Shown here one piece after another: positions 9,803-17,982 of a DNA stretch of 64,000 nucleotides (within the stretch, counting starts at the first letter, position 1; every line of letters starts with the position of its first letter). Location: positions 248,001-312,000 of the forward strand of contig NZ_BHVZ01000001.1 in the NCBI RefSeq assembly GCF_003865035.1, given 5' to 3'. Source of the DNA: Anaerotignum faecicola. GTDB lineage: Bacteria; Bacillota; Clostridia; Lachnospirales; Anaerotignaceae. Both the position numbers and the translations under genes were made by a program. The notes beneath the pieces were generated by a model. The model had not been told where the DNA came from and made no database searches. It worked only from the letters and a program-made list of their open reading frames with translations.

Positions 9803-10714
9803 TTATTTTGGAAATTCAATGGTAATGCACTTGCGCTCCTCGCCCAGCTCCGTCATAGGAAAAATCTCCTGCGCCACCGGCAAATATGCCTCAGGCTCGT
9901 TCAGAGAAGGGCTGAAATGCGTCAGCCACAGCCGTTCCGCGTTTGCATTTTTTGCCATGCGCGCCGCCTCTGAAAAAAGCATGTGCTTGTTTTCTCTTGC
10001 CTTCTGCTTTTTCTCCTCCTCGCCGTACATCCCTTCGCAGATGAAAAGCTGTACGCCCTCCACGAATTTCGTAATACGGTCAACCGGTCTGCTGTCTGTG
10101 CAGTATGCTACGGAAATGCCCTTGCGGTTTTCCCCCATTACCATATCCGCCGTATAAGTCTTGCCCTCATGCTCCACACTGCCTTCCTTTTGCAGCTTAT
10201 TCCAAAGAGGCTTCGGCAGCTTAAGCTGCTCCGCCTTTTTTACATCGAATTTTCCCTTGCGTTTCAAATCAATGCGGTAAGCAAAGCATTTCACCATGTG
10301 GTCGGCAGGGCAGTGATGAATTTCAAACGCCCCCACCCGTATCGGGTTCGGTGCATCCTGTGTCAATTCAATATATTCGATGGGAAAGGGCAGCTCCGGC
10401 GCAATCAAGGTCAGCCCCTCGACAATCCGCTGTAAGCCGACAGGGCCAATCAACGTAAGGGGTTCTGTCCGCCCTGCGTTGCCAATCGTCAGAAGCAGCC
10501 CCGGCAGCCCCGAAATATGGTCGGCATGGAAATGCGTAAAGCAGATCACATCTATCGCCTTAAAGCCCCAGCCGAGCATCTTCATGGTCACCTGCGTTCC
10601 CTCGCCGCAATCAATCAAGGCAAGCCTGCCGTTGAGCCTTGCCAGCATGGCTGTCAGAAAGCGGCTGGGCATGGGCATCATGCCGCCTGTTCCCAGTAAA
10701 CAAATATCTAACAT
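9803..10714 (-). CDS. rnz: Ribonuclease Z
   Basis: 303 residues from ATG 10714, which has SD AAGGAG; the open frame extends 67 codons further but that part overlaps the promoter and is not family-like. Metallo-beta-lactamase fold with the zinc motif HFHADH near residues 62-67 and LIDCGEGTQ before it, later AYCTDSRP and LTHFSP. RNase Z cleaves the 3' trailer of tRNA precursors that lack encoded CCA; several tRNAs in this window do lack it. First gene of the operon with tsaD. Confidence 0.95.
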   Translation of the reverse strand: MLDICLLGTGGMMPMPSRFLTAMLARLNGRLALIDCGEGTQVTMKMLGWGFKAIDVICFTHFHADHISGLPGLLLTIGNAGRTEPLTLIGPVGLQRIVEGLTLIAPELPFPIEYIELTQDAPNPIRVGAFEIHHCPADHMVKCFAYRIDLKRKGKFDVKKAEQLKLPKPLWNKLQKEGSVEHEGKTYTADMVMGENRKGISVAYCTDSRPVDRITKFVEGVQLFICEGMYGEEEKKQKARENKHMLFSEAARMAKNANAERLWLTHFSPSLNEPEAYLPVAQEIFPMTELGEERKCITIEFPK

Positions 10715-10765
10715 TCGGTTTCTCCTTTGTATTTCTTCTATAGGTCTCCCTATGTTTCCTCTTTT

Positions 10766-10794
10766 ATCATACCGCAAAAATGGGCAAAATACAA
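10766..10794 (-). promoter_or_regulatory. Promoter of the rnz-tsaD operon
   Basis: Minus strand TTGTAT (10794-10789), 17 bp, TATGAT (10771-10766). Confidence 0.7.
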
Positions 10795-10820
10795 TCTTTC
10801 TGCGATAGTTTCTGCAACAG

Positions 10821-10843
10821 AAAAAGAGGACTTTCGTCCCCTT
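10821..10843 (-). terminator. Terminator overlapping the stop codon of the 10842-11789 gene
   Basis: Minus strand AAGGGGAC, GAAA tetraloop, GTCCTCTT then a T-run. The first two bases of the stem belong to the TAA stop codon. Confidence 0.8.
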
Positions 10844-11789
10844 ATTCCACAGTAAATGTACCATACAGTGTATAATTTGTCGTGATTTCAGCATCGTATG
10901 TGCTGCCGAGACCATCTCCGCGGAAATAGAAATTCGGCTCGGCTACAGTGGTTGCATAATAGAAATCATACGCTTTTTTATCCGGATTCTTCCGCAGCGC
11001 CGCTTTAGCCGCCGATGCTTGATACCCCCCGTAATAATAGGTGAAAGAAAATGGAATTCCCATGCGGTATACGCCTGCCGCAAGCCCCCTTTTTGTCTTT
11101 TTCTCGATTGTGGACATGCCGTTTTCGCCTGTTTCGCTTCTGGTTGGCTGCATCGAAAGCTCTGTCCCCGTCTTTGGTTCTTCCTTTGCCACGCATTCCC
11201 AGCCGTTTTCTGTCAGCCGTTCCAGTGTAAATGCGTTTCCGTACAGAAAGCTCTGCGGCTCTTTATTGTTTATCGTTCCCTGCAAACTGTTTGTTTTTTT
11301 ATCATATTCCACCGTCAACGTCACATCTGGCGTTCTTAACTCCTTCAGATAAATCCAATCAGAACCCAAGAATCTGTCCCATGTCATAGTATATCCCATT
11401 TCATTTGCAAACTCCCGTACAGGCAGAAAGCATTTCCCGTTCTCGCGATTGATTTTATACCCCAAATACAGTCTGTCTTTCTCCTTCGCTGTTACATCCA
11501 GCATACCATCCGCCTGCAAAACAACCGTCCGTTCCATCTGCCGTTCCGCATCCTCTGCCACGGTTTTCGTTGTAAACAGCAGGCTCTCTCCCAGATTCGT
11601 CATCTGACTTCCCGTCATTTCTGCCAAGTCCTCCGCAGAAAACAGCCATTTTCCGTTCTTTTGCATCGCTGTGTCCTGCAGAAAAAATTCCTGCCTGTTT
11701 ACCAGAACAATCGGATTTCGCTCCGCCGCAAATGCCGTTGTTCCCATTACCATACTCATCGCTAATGCCAGACAAGCCGCCCTTTTCAT
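10842..11789 (-). CDS. Secreted stalk-domain (copper amine oxidase N-like) protein
   Basis: 315 residues with a clear signal peptide (Lys/Arg start, hydrophobic core, likely cleavage after TAFA near residue 22). Residues 25-160 match the copper-amine-oxidase N-terminal/stalk fold often found in clostridial surface proteins (FLPVREFANEMGYTMTWD is the typical closing motif). Residues 165-315 form a beta-rich module that could be an Ig-like domain (FTLERLTENGWECV). It has no catalytic residues I recognise and no obvious anchor. SD AAGGAGGA precedes ATG 11789. The promoter has a poor -35 covered by four operator-like repeats, suggesting activator control. Confidence 0.85.
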   Translation of the reverse strand: MKRAACLALAMSMVMGTTAFAAERNPIVLVNRQEFFLQDTAMQKNGKWLFSAEDLAEMTGSQMTNLGESLLFTTKTVAEDAERQMERTVVLQADGMLDVTAKEKDRLYLGYKINRENGKCFLPVREFANEMGYTMTWDRFLGSDWIYLKELRTPDVTLTVEYDKKTNSLQGTINNKEPQSFLYGNAFTLERLTENGWECVAKEEPKTGTELSMQPTRSETGENGMSTIEKKTKRGLAAGVYRMGIPFSFTYYYGGYQASAAKAALRKNPDKKAYDFYYATTVAEPNFYFRGDGLGSTYDAEITTNYTLYGTFTVE

Positions 11790-11843
11790 ACCACATCCTC
11801 CTTCTCCTGATTCATAATTTTTATGCTTTTTTCCCTTTCCTCT

Positions 11844-11849
11844 ACCATA
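11844..11849 (-). promoter_or_regulatory. Extended -10 of the stalk-domain gene
   Basis: Minus strand TGCTATGGT, an extended -10. The expected -35 position has no good hexamer and falls on the last operator-like repeat. Confidence 0.5.
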
Positions 11850-11869
11850 GCATCCTTTTTCGCTTTGCA

Positions 11870-11913
11870 GGTTACACGCTCCTTACAAATTTCTTACGAC
11901 TTTCTTAAGATTT
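11870..11913 (-). promoter_or_regulatory. Four 11-bp direct repeats, WalR/PhoP-type operator candidate
   Basis: On the minus strand CTTAAG, CGTAAG, TGTAAG and TGTAAC follow each other with exactly 5 bp between hexamers. The published WalR consensus is TGTWAH-N5-TGTWAH, so the last pair is close to it. The array ends where the -35 of the stalk-domain gene should be. Confidence 0.6.
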
Positions 11914-11974
11914 TTCCGAAAAGCGCATTCCTTCCTCTGCCCGAAAAAAAATCCGTTTTTTCTGCTTATTTTCC

Positions 11975-12003
11975 TTGCAAATCGTTTGCTTTTCTGCTAA
12001 AAT
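11975..12003 (+). promoter_or_regulatory. Promoter of rpmB
   Basis: TTGCAA (11975-11980), 17 bp, TAAAAT (11998-12003). Confidence 0.75.
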
Positions 12004-12047
12004 ATCTTTGTTATGTCACATAGGCGAGGTTGAAGGAGGTGCAGACA

Positions 12048-12251
12048 ATGGCTAAATGTGCGATTTGTGAAAAAGGCCAGATTACAGGTCATAGAATCAG
12101 TATTGAACGTTCCCAGGTAAGTAGACGTGCGAATAGAAAATGGAAACCCAACGTAAAGAAGGTTAAAATCGTTGAAGACAACGGCAATGTAAAATCTATT
12201 TACGTTTGCACAAGATGTATGCGTTCCAACAAGATTACACGCGCAATCTAA
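12048..12251 (+). CDS. rpmB: Ribosomal protein bL28
   Basis: 67 residues from ATG 12048, chosen for SD AAGGAGGTG; an in-frame ATG at 12030 adds only six residues and spans the SD. Typical bL28 with SRRANRKWKPN and a basic C-terminus. It carries CAIC near the start and CTRC near the end, a zinc-binding (C+) form. Part of the large ribosomal subunit. Monocistronic, with its own promoter and terminator. Confidence 0.97.
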   Translation: MAKCAICEKGQITGHRISIERSQVSRRANRKWKPNVKKVKIVEDNGNVKSIYVCTRCMRSNKITRAI

Positions 12252-12265
12252 TTCCAAGCGAATGA

Positions 12266-12308
12266 TAAAAGCCATTCTTTTTGATTTTAAAAAGAACGGC
12301 TTTTTTTC
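12266..12308. terminator. Terminator after rpmB
   Basis: AAAGCC plus TTCTTTTT pairs with AAAAAGAA plus GGCTTT, then a T-run; it is nearly symmetric and can also serve the opposing small gene at 12330. Confidence 0.85.
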
Positions 12309-12329
12309 GTATATAGAAATATAGAAGAA

Positions 12330-12500
12330 TCAGCATCTTCTGTTCTGACTGATGAGCCATACCCCCAGCCCGACAAATCCCATCCCAATCAGAAAAACGC
12401 ATTTCGGGATCAGACATGCAAGAAGCATCCCCAGTCCAATGGCAATCAGCACAACACCGCCCAGCCATTTGATGGGCGCGCCGTTACATCTTCTTCGCAT
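12330..12500 (-). CDS. Small two-helix membrane protein
   Basis: 56 residues from ATG 12500, which has SD GGGGGG about 6 bases upstream. Basic start (MRRRCNG), then two hydrophobic segments at about 11-30 and 33-50 joined by a short Pro/Lys turn, ending in a basic Cys tail (NRRC). No family recognised. It follows thiN across a terminator, so expression depends on read-through or a local promoter I did not find. Confidence 0.6.
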   Translation of the reverse strand: MRRRCNGAPIKWLGGVVLIAIGLGMLLACLIPKCVFLIGMGFVGLGVWLISQNRRC

Positions 12501-12551
12501 TCCAATCCCCCCTCTTATCATTGATATGCACGCCGCCTTACAAATGTGCAA

Positions 12552-12585
12552 AAAGCCCCCAACCGTTTTTGGTCGGGGGCTTCTT
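12552..12585. terminator. Terminator after thiN
   Basis: AAGCCCCC pairs with GGGGGCTT around a loop containing GTTTTTGGTC; on the minus strand it is followed by a T-run. Confidence 0.85.
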
Positions 12586-12593
12586 CTTTTGTT

Positions 12594-13232
12594 TTAATCT
12601 CTGGAACGAATCACATAAAGATAGCCACTCTTGATATCAATTGTTGCGGTTTCCTCCGCCAGTACATTGCTGACCGCAATATAATCGCCATCCAGCGTCA
12701 GTGTCGCATCCGTCAGGGGATAAGAAAAGCCCTGTAGCGTAATGCCTGTGACCTCCATGGAAAGGGGCAGTGTGGAAACCAAATCCCCCACCTTGCCATG
12801 CAGTGTCAGGTGCTGATCAATCACCTCTACACAGTTTTTATCATCCACCAAACGCGCACGCACGCCCTTTTTCAGAAGAGAAAGCAGATAATGCGCATTG
12901 GCAAGCGTATGGTCAAATCTGTCCCCAATACCGCCGAACAGCACAAGGTCTGTCGCGCCCAGCTCCAGTGCCAGAATAATCCCAAGCTCCATGTCGGTTT
13001 CGTTTTTTCTGGTCGGGAACTGCCGAATGGGGATATTTTTCGCCTTATAATATTCCAGAACCTCCGAGGCTGTGGAATCAAAATCCCCTACGATATAATC
13101 GGGGTCAATGCCCAGTGCCTTTGCATGACGCATCCCTGCATCGCAGCAGATGACCGCATCTGCGCCATCCATATAGCTCTCACAAAAGCTGTAATCTCTG
13201 ATTTCCGCTCCCGCAAAAAGAATTACCTTCAT
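12594..13232 (-). CDS. thiN: Thiamine pyrophosphokinase
   Basis: 212 residues. CCDAGMRHA, GDFDST and KNETDMELG are the family motifs for binding ATP and thiamine, with GGIGDRFDHTLAN mid-protein. The enzyme makes thiamine diphosphate from thiamine and ATP. Start ATG 13232 lies 2 bp after the rpe stop. The same rsgA-rpe-thiN order is conserved in Bacillus and many Clostridia. Last coding gene of the rsmB-led operon before the terminator. Confidence 0.95.
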   Translation of the reverse strand: MKVILFAGAEIRDYSFCESYMDGADAVICCDAGMRHAKALGIDPDYIVGDFDSTASEVLEYYKAKNIPIRQFPTRKNETDMELGIILALELGATDLVLFGGIGDRFDHTLANAHYLLSLLKKGVRARLVDDKNCVEVIDQHLTLHGKVGDLVSTLPLSMEVTGITLQGFSYPLTDATLTLDGDYIAVSNVLAEETATIDIKSGYLYVIRSRD

Positions 13233-13234
13233 CG

Positions 13235-13900
13235 TTATTCATACTCCTTAAAAATGTCCAGAAAGCCCTTTGCCGCGCCTGCAATATCCTCCTTGCCGAA
13301 TACCGCAGAGCCTGCAACAATCACGTTTGCGCCTGCATCCAGAACCTCGCGCACATTATCGAGTGTCACGCCGCCGTCTACCTCAATATCGAACTCCAGA
13401 CCCAGCTCCTTTTTCCATTCTGCCAGCTGTCTGATTTTAGAAACATGCTGTGCCATGAATTTCTGTCCGCCAAAGCCGGGCTCAACCGTCATGACCAGAA
13501 CCATATCCACATCCTTCAGGAAGGGATATACCACCTCAACAGGCGTTCTGGGGTTAATGGTAATGCCTGCCTTTGCGCCCGTTGCCTTAATCTGCTGAAT
13601 CACCTCTGCGGGATATTTCGTTGCCTCCACATGGAAGTTGATAATATCCGCACCGGCTTTTCTGAATTCCTCTACATATTTTTCAGGCTCCACAATCATC
13701 AGATGTGCATCAAAAACCATATTGCTGTGCTTTCTGATGCTCTTAATCACAGGAATCCCAAAGGAAATATTGGGAACAAAAATCCCATCCATCACATCCA
13801 GATGGATATACTGCGTGCCTGCGTCCTCGACCAGCTTTAATTGCTCCGCTACCTTGCCAAAATCAATGGAAAGCATGGAGGGGGAAAGTTTCGTTTTCAT
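13235..13900 (-). CDS. rpe: Ribulose-phosphate 3-epimerase
   Basis: 221-residue TIM barrel of normal length. Signature stretches are LHLDVMDG-like HLDVMDGIFVPN, FDAHLMI, TVEPGFGGQKF and the acidic IEVDGGV. It interconverts ribulose-5-phosphate and xylulose-5-phosphate in the pentose phosphate pathway. ATG 13900 lies 3 bp after the rsgA stop. Confidence 0.96.
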   Translation of the reverse strand: MKTKLSPSMLSIDFGKVAEQLKLVEDAGTQYIHLDVMDGIFVPNISFGIPVIKSIRKHSNMVFDAHLMIVEPEKYVEEFRKAGADIINFHVEATKYPAEVIQQIKATGAKAGITINPRTPVEVVYPFLKDVDMVLVMTVEPGFGGQKFMAQHVSKIRQLAEWKKELGLEFDIEVDGGVTLDNVREVLDAGANVIVAGSAVFGKEDIAGAAKGFLDIFKEYE

Positions 13901-13903
13901 GGG

Positions 13904-14785
13904 TTAGAATCTCCTCTCTTCTTCTTCCTTACGTTCATGATAAATCGTAACATATCTCTCATATCTCATCGGATGGATTGCCTTGCCAATCTGCTCCTTT
14001 ACGGCACAATCCGGTTCATTGATATGCACACAGCCGTTGTAATAGCATGCATGCACAAAGGGCAGAAATTCCCGAAAATGATACTGCAGCTTTTCCGAGG
14101 GAATATGCGTCAGATACAGAGAGGTAAACCCCGGAGAATCCACGATATAGCTTTTCTCTGTGATCTGAATCAGCTCTGCATGTCGCGTGGTGTGCTTCCC
14201 GCGCTGTATCTTTTCGCTGATTTCGCCCGTATTTAATTCCAGTCCGGGGAAGGCTTTATTGATTAAGCTGCTTTTGCCAACCCCCGAAGGTCCTGCGAAT
14301 ACAGAAATCTTGTTTTCCAGAGCAGTACGCAGTGCATCAATGCCGATTTCCTTTTCCGCACTTGTGCAGATAACGGCATAGCCTGCATCCCGATACATTT
14401 CTGCCGCCGCCAGATAATTCTCCTTTTTATCCTTGTCGATTTTATTGATAACAATTACGATATCCAACTCCTGTTCCTCTGCCAGCAGCAGAAACCTGTC
14501 CAGCAAATCCAGATTCATATTCGGGCTTTTTGCCGCAAATACAATCACCGCCTGATCCACATTGGACACCCTTGGACGGATGAGCTCATTCCTTCTGGGC
14601 AGAATTTCATCCAGACTGCCCTTTTTCTTTTCCTCATCCAGAACAGAAATCCGCACCGCATCGCCTACGGTCGGGCGAATCCCCTCCTTGCGGAAGATGC
14701 CTCTCGCCCGACATTCGTATACGCCGCGTTCCGTATCAATATAATAAAAACCGCCAATTCCCTTTAAAATTACGCCTTCCAGCAT
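13904..14785 (-). CDS. rsgA: Small ribosomal subunit GTPase RsgA
   Basis: 293 residues. N-terminal OB fold, then a circularly permuted GTPase: G4 (NKIDKD) near residue 128 precedes G1 (GPSGVGKSS) near 166, followed by G3 DSPGF. The C-terminal zinc knuckle is C-x5-C-x-H-x6-C near 246-259. RsgA checks late 30S assembly. Placed between pknB and rpe; the gap to pknB is 19 bp. Confidence 0.97.
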   Translation of the reverse strand: MLEGVILKGIGGFYYIDTERGVYECRARGIFRKEGIRPTVGDAVRISVLDEEKKKGSLDEILPRRNELIRPRVSNVDQAVIVFAAKSPNMNLDLLDRFLLLAEEQELDIVIVINKIDKDKKENYLAAAEMYRDAGYAVICTSAEKEIGIDALRTALENKISVFAGPSGVGKSSLINKAFPGLELNTGEISEKIQRGKHTTRHAELIQITEKSYIVDSPGFTSLYLTHIPSEKLQYHFREFLPFVHACYYNGCVHINEPDCAVKEQIGKAIHPMRYERYVTIYHERKEEEERRF

Positions 14786-14804
14786 AGATTCACCTTTATC
14801 CTTA

Positions 14805-17195
14805 TCATCCGGAGAAGTTTACACTCTGCGACCACTGCTGCACATTATCAATATAGCAGGTAACCGTACCACTGCCCTTACCCGTTACGGAAACGCTGTA
14901 AGGGAATTCGGAGGCATCTCTGTAGGTGTCTACCACAGGGTATACTCCGTCCGCATCCTCTTTTACCACACGCACATAAACAGAGCCTTCGCTGCCGCTG
15001 GGTGCGTTAATTGTGAAATATTTTGTGCCCTGTGTCTGGGTATTGGAGGAAGGCTTATTGTTTTCATTCTCCTGCGTATCCGCGCCGCTGCTGACAACCA
15101 GATTAACCACACTGCCGCTCGGTACGGATTTATTCGCCGCCACGGTCTGCGTGATAACCTTGCCCTCTGCCACCTTATCGCTTGCCGCATAAGATACATT
15201 CCCGACCGTTAAGCCAACCGCTGTCAGGGAAGCCTTTGCATCCTCCAGTGTATCATTTACAACATTGGGTACGGTAACATTGGTATCCTCGTCCCCCTTG
15301 CTGATGGTCAGAATAATGCGGCTCTTTGCCGTAATAGAAGCACCGGCTTCGGGCTCCTGCTTGATAACCTCAGAGGGCTTTGCATCTGCGTCATGCACAT
15401 AGCGAATCTCTGCCACGTCCCCAACCAGACGGGTAATGGCTTCGATTGCCGCATTTTCGCTCTTGCCAACCACATTCGGCATTTCCTCCTCTGTCAATCC
15501 AAGGCTGACCTTTACGCCGATTTTGGTACCTTCACCAATCATCGTCCCTTCGTTGACAGATTGATAAATGATACAGCCTGTGTCATAGAAGCTGCTGTAG
15601 TCCTCCCCCTCCTGCACAAGGGTAATCCCCATTTTTTCCGCTTCCTTTACTGCTTCATCGTAATCCATCCCTAAGAACAGGGGGGTTTCGATATTCTTAT
15701 CACTGGAAATAAAGCCGCCAAAGCCGCCGCCCATAAATTTAATGCCGACAACGGAAATCACACCAATCAGCACCAATGCCGTAATTACAGCCGCAATCAC
15801 AACCTTACGTTCTGCCTTTCTGTCATGCTCGTTATCAAAATCCCCTTCGGTTCTGGGGTTTCTGCGAATTTTTCCGGGTCGTCTGCTTGCCTTCACAGGC
15901 TCCGATTTTACATATTCATTTTCATAATCATCCTCTTTGGAGATATGCTTCATTTTCAGCTTTTTACCGTATTTTTCAAGTCCTGCCAGAGGGGTATGTG
16001 CCTCCTCCTCCACAGGGTTCTCCTGTGCGAAATCATCAAGCGGCTCAGCTGCGTTTTCCGCCGCATGGCGGTGGCTTGCATGGTGTCCCTCCGCATGTGC
16101 GTGTTCTGCATAGCTGTGTTCCGCATGTGGACGCTCCGCGTGGCTGCGGATATATTCCAACTCCTTCGGGTCAGCCGGCTTTGTTTCCTGCGGTGTTTCC
16201 ACTGCGGCCTGTGCCGCCTTTTCCATTTCCGTTTTCTCCTGCGCTTCACGCAGTCTGGCTGCCGCCTCTGCCCTTCTGGACATCCGCACGCCTGCCGCAC
16301 CAGCCGCCGCTGCACCAACCGCTGCCGCTTTCTTTTCCGCAGGCTTTTCTTCCTTTGCGGAACCGTTCAGCTCCGCTCTGGCACGAATCAGGTCTGCCAA
16401 GAGAAGGTCAATGCTTGCATAGCGTTCATCTGCCTTTTTCATCGTTGCCTTGCGGATGATCCCCTCCAGAGAGCGCGTACAGTTCGGGTTATACTGGCGG
16501 ATATCCGGCAGCTCGTCATTGATATGCATCAATGCAATGCTGACGGAATTGTTGCCCTGAAACGGCAATACGCCTGTAATCATTTCAAACATCGTGATAC
16601 CCAGAGAATAGATATCGCTTTTTTCATCCACATAGCCGCCTCTTGCCTGCTCAGGGGAGAAATAATGCACAGAGCCCGCCGCATTTGCCGTTGTTGTCAT
16701 GGTGGATGCGGTTGCCGCTCTGGCAATACCAAAATCCGTCACCTTTACCACGCCGTCTGTCCCTACCAGAATATTCTGGGGCTTGATATCTCTATGTACG
16801 ATGTGCGCCTTATGCGCCTGACTCAGCGCAGAGGCAATCTGAATTGCCACATTGATAGTAGAACGGGAATCAAAGGGTGCTTTTTCCTTGATTGCCTTCT
16901 TCAGTGTATCCCCGTGGATGTATTCATTAACGATATAATTAATATCTCCGTCCTCGCCCACATCATACGCTCTTACGATATTCGGATGGGATAATCTTGC
17001 AACGGAGCATGCCTCGGAACGAAAGCGTTCAATAAATTCCTCGTCCCCGACAAATTCCTCCCGCAAAACCTTCACCGTAACATAACGATCCAGCTTTCTG
17101 TCTCTGCCTCTGTAAACAACTGCCATGCCGCCGGAACCGATTTTTTCTAATATTTCGTATCTGCCGCTTAGGACAGTACCCGGATTCAATAACAT
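14805..17195 (-). CDS. pknB: PASTA-domain Ser/Thr kinase (PrkC/PknB)
   Basis: 796 residues. The Hanks-type kinase domain (about 10-270) has GSGGMAVVY, catalytic Lys in VTVKVL, HRDIKPQN and DFG. A long Ala/Glu-rich cytosolic linker includes a His-rich stretch at about 350-387, then a single TM segment at about 464-490. Three PASTA repeats (each about 65 residues) follow, plus a C-terminal beta module starting near residue 715. The family senses peptidoglycan fragments and phosphorylates envelope and translation proteins, opposed by the PP2C encoded just upstream. The linker is longer than in Bacillus PrkC (about 650 residues). Confidence 0.96.
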   Translation of the reverse strand: MLLNPGTVLSGRYEILEKIGSGGMAVVYRGRDRKLDRYVTVKVLREEFVGDEEFIERFRSEACSVARLSHPNIVRAYDVGEDGDINYIVNEYIHGDTLKKAIKEKAPFDSRSTINVAIQIASALSQAHKAHIVHRDIKPQNILVGTDGVVKVTDFGIARAATASTMTTTANAAGSVHYFSPEQARGGYVDEKSDIYSLGITMFEMITGVLPFQGNNSVSIALMHINDELPDIRQYNPNCTRSLEGIIRKATMKKADERYASIDLLLADLIRARAELNGSAKEEKPAEKKAAAVGAAAAGAAGVRMSRRAEAAARLREAQEKTEMEKAAQAAVETPQETKPADPKELEYIRSHAERPHAEHSYAEHAHAEGHHASHRHAAENAAEPLDDFAQENPVEEEAHTPLAGLEKYGKKLKMKHISKEDDYENEYVKSEPVKASRRPGKIRRNPRTEGDFDNEHDRKAERKVVIAAVITALVLIGVISVVGIKFMGGGFGGFISSDKNIETPLFLGMDYDEAVKEAEKMGITLVQEGEDYSSFYDTGCIIYQSVNEGTMIGEGTKIGVKVSLGLTEEEMPNVVGKSENAAIEAITRLVGDVAEIRYVHDADAKPSEVIKQEPEAGASITAKSRIILTISKGDEDTNVTVPNVVNDTLEDAKASLTAVGLTVGNVSYAASDKVAEGKVITQTVAANKSVPSGSVVNLVVSSGADTQENENNKPSSNTQTQGTKYFTINAPSGSEGSVYVRVVKEDADGVYPVVDTYRDASEFPYSVSVTGKGSGTVTCYIDNVQQWSQSVNFSG

Positions 17196-17213
17196 CAGTT
17201 TGTAACCTCCTAC

Positions 17214-17981
17214 TTATATCTCAACCAGAATAAGGGAAATGTTGTCATGTCCCCCCTGCCGATTCGCTTCCTCCACCAGAATTGCCGCTTTTTTGTCCAG
17301 AGCGATCCGCTTACTCAGAATCTTCGCCATTTCCTCATCCTTCAGCATACCGGAAAGCCCATCTGTGCAAAGCAAAACGATGTCTCCCTTCTGCACGGGA
17401 TGAATCACCGTATCCGTCTCCACGGTATCCCGAATCCCAATGGCGCGCGTAATCACGTTTCTTTTGGGGTGCATTGCCGCTTCCTCCTTCGTAATGCTCC
17501 CCATCTTCACCAGCTCCATCACATAGGAATGGTCTGTGGTGAGGGGCTGCATCTCCTTTTTGCGAAAAAGGTAAGCTCTGCTGTCCCCCACATAGGCAAC
17601 ATAAAGCTTCTCCTCACGCACCGCCGCTGCAACGATGGTTGTTCCCATTTCCGCAAACTCTCTGTCGGAATTGGATTTTTCATAAACCGTCCGATTTGCA
17701 GCTGCCACCGCACCTGTCATCAAATCCAGCATGTCGTCATTTTCTGCATGCTTCATTTCCTTCCAGAAATGCTCCAGAAAGCCTTCGATTGCACAGCTGC
17801 TCGCGATTTCTCCCGCGTTGCAGCCGCCCATCCCATCGGCAACCAGATATAAATTTTCCGCAGGGTCTTCCCCTGCCGAAATGTAATAGGCATCCTCATT
17901 ATTTTTGCGGCATTTTCCAATGTCGCTCATTCCAACTGCTTTCAACGCTGCTCCACCTCCCTGCCGCTTATTTTTCCGCAT
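17214..17981 (-). CDS. stp: PP2C-type protein phosphatase partner of PknB
   Basis: PPM/PP2C phosphatase with SDIGKCRKNNEDA, VADGMGGCNAGE, YVGDSRAYLF, LCTDGLSG and GGHDNIS, which carry the metal-binding Asp residues. Two starts are plausible. ATG 17981 has GGAGG six bases before it and starts one base after the rlmN stop (255 residues); TTG 17945 has GGGAGGTGG and gives 243 residues, closer to the usual start. A longer frame to 18092 overlaps rlmN and is unlikely. It removes phosphate placed by PknB. The rlmN-stp-pknB-rsgA order is conserved in Firmicutes. Confidence 0.93.
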   Translation of the reverse strand: MRKNKRQGGGAALKAVGMSDIGKCRKNNEDAYYISAGEDPAENLYLVADGMGGCNAGEIASSCAIEGFLEHFWKEMKHAENDDMLDLMTGAVAAANRTVYEKSNSDREFAEMGTTIVAAAVREEKLYVAYVGDSRAYLFRKKEMQPLTTDHSYVMELVKMGSITKEEAAMHPKRNVITRAIGIRDTVETDTVIHPVQKGDIVLLCTDGLSGMLKDEEMAKILSKRIALDKKAAILVEEANRQGGHDNISLILVEI

Positions 17982-17982
17982 C

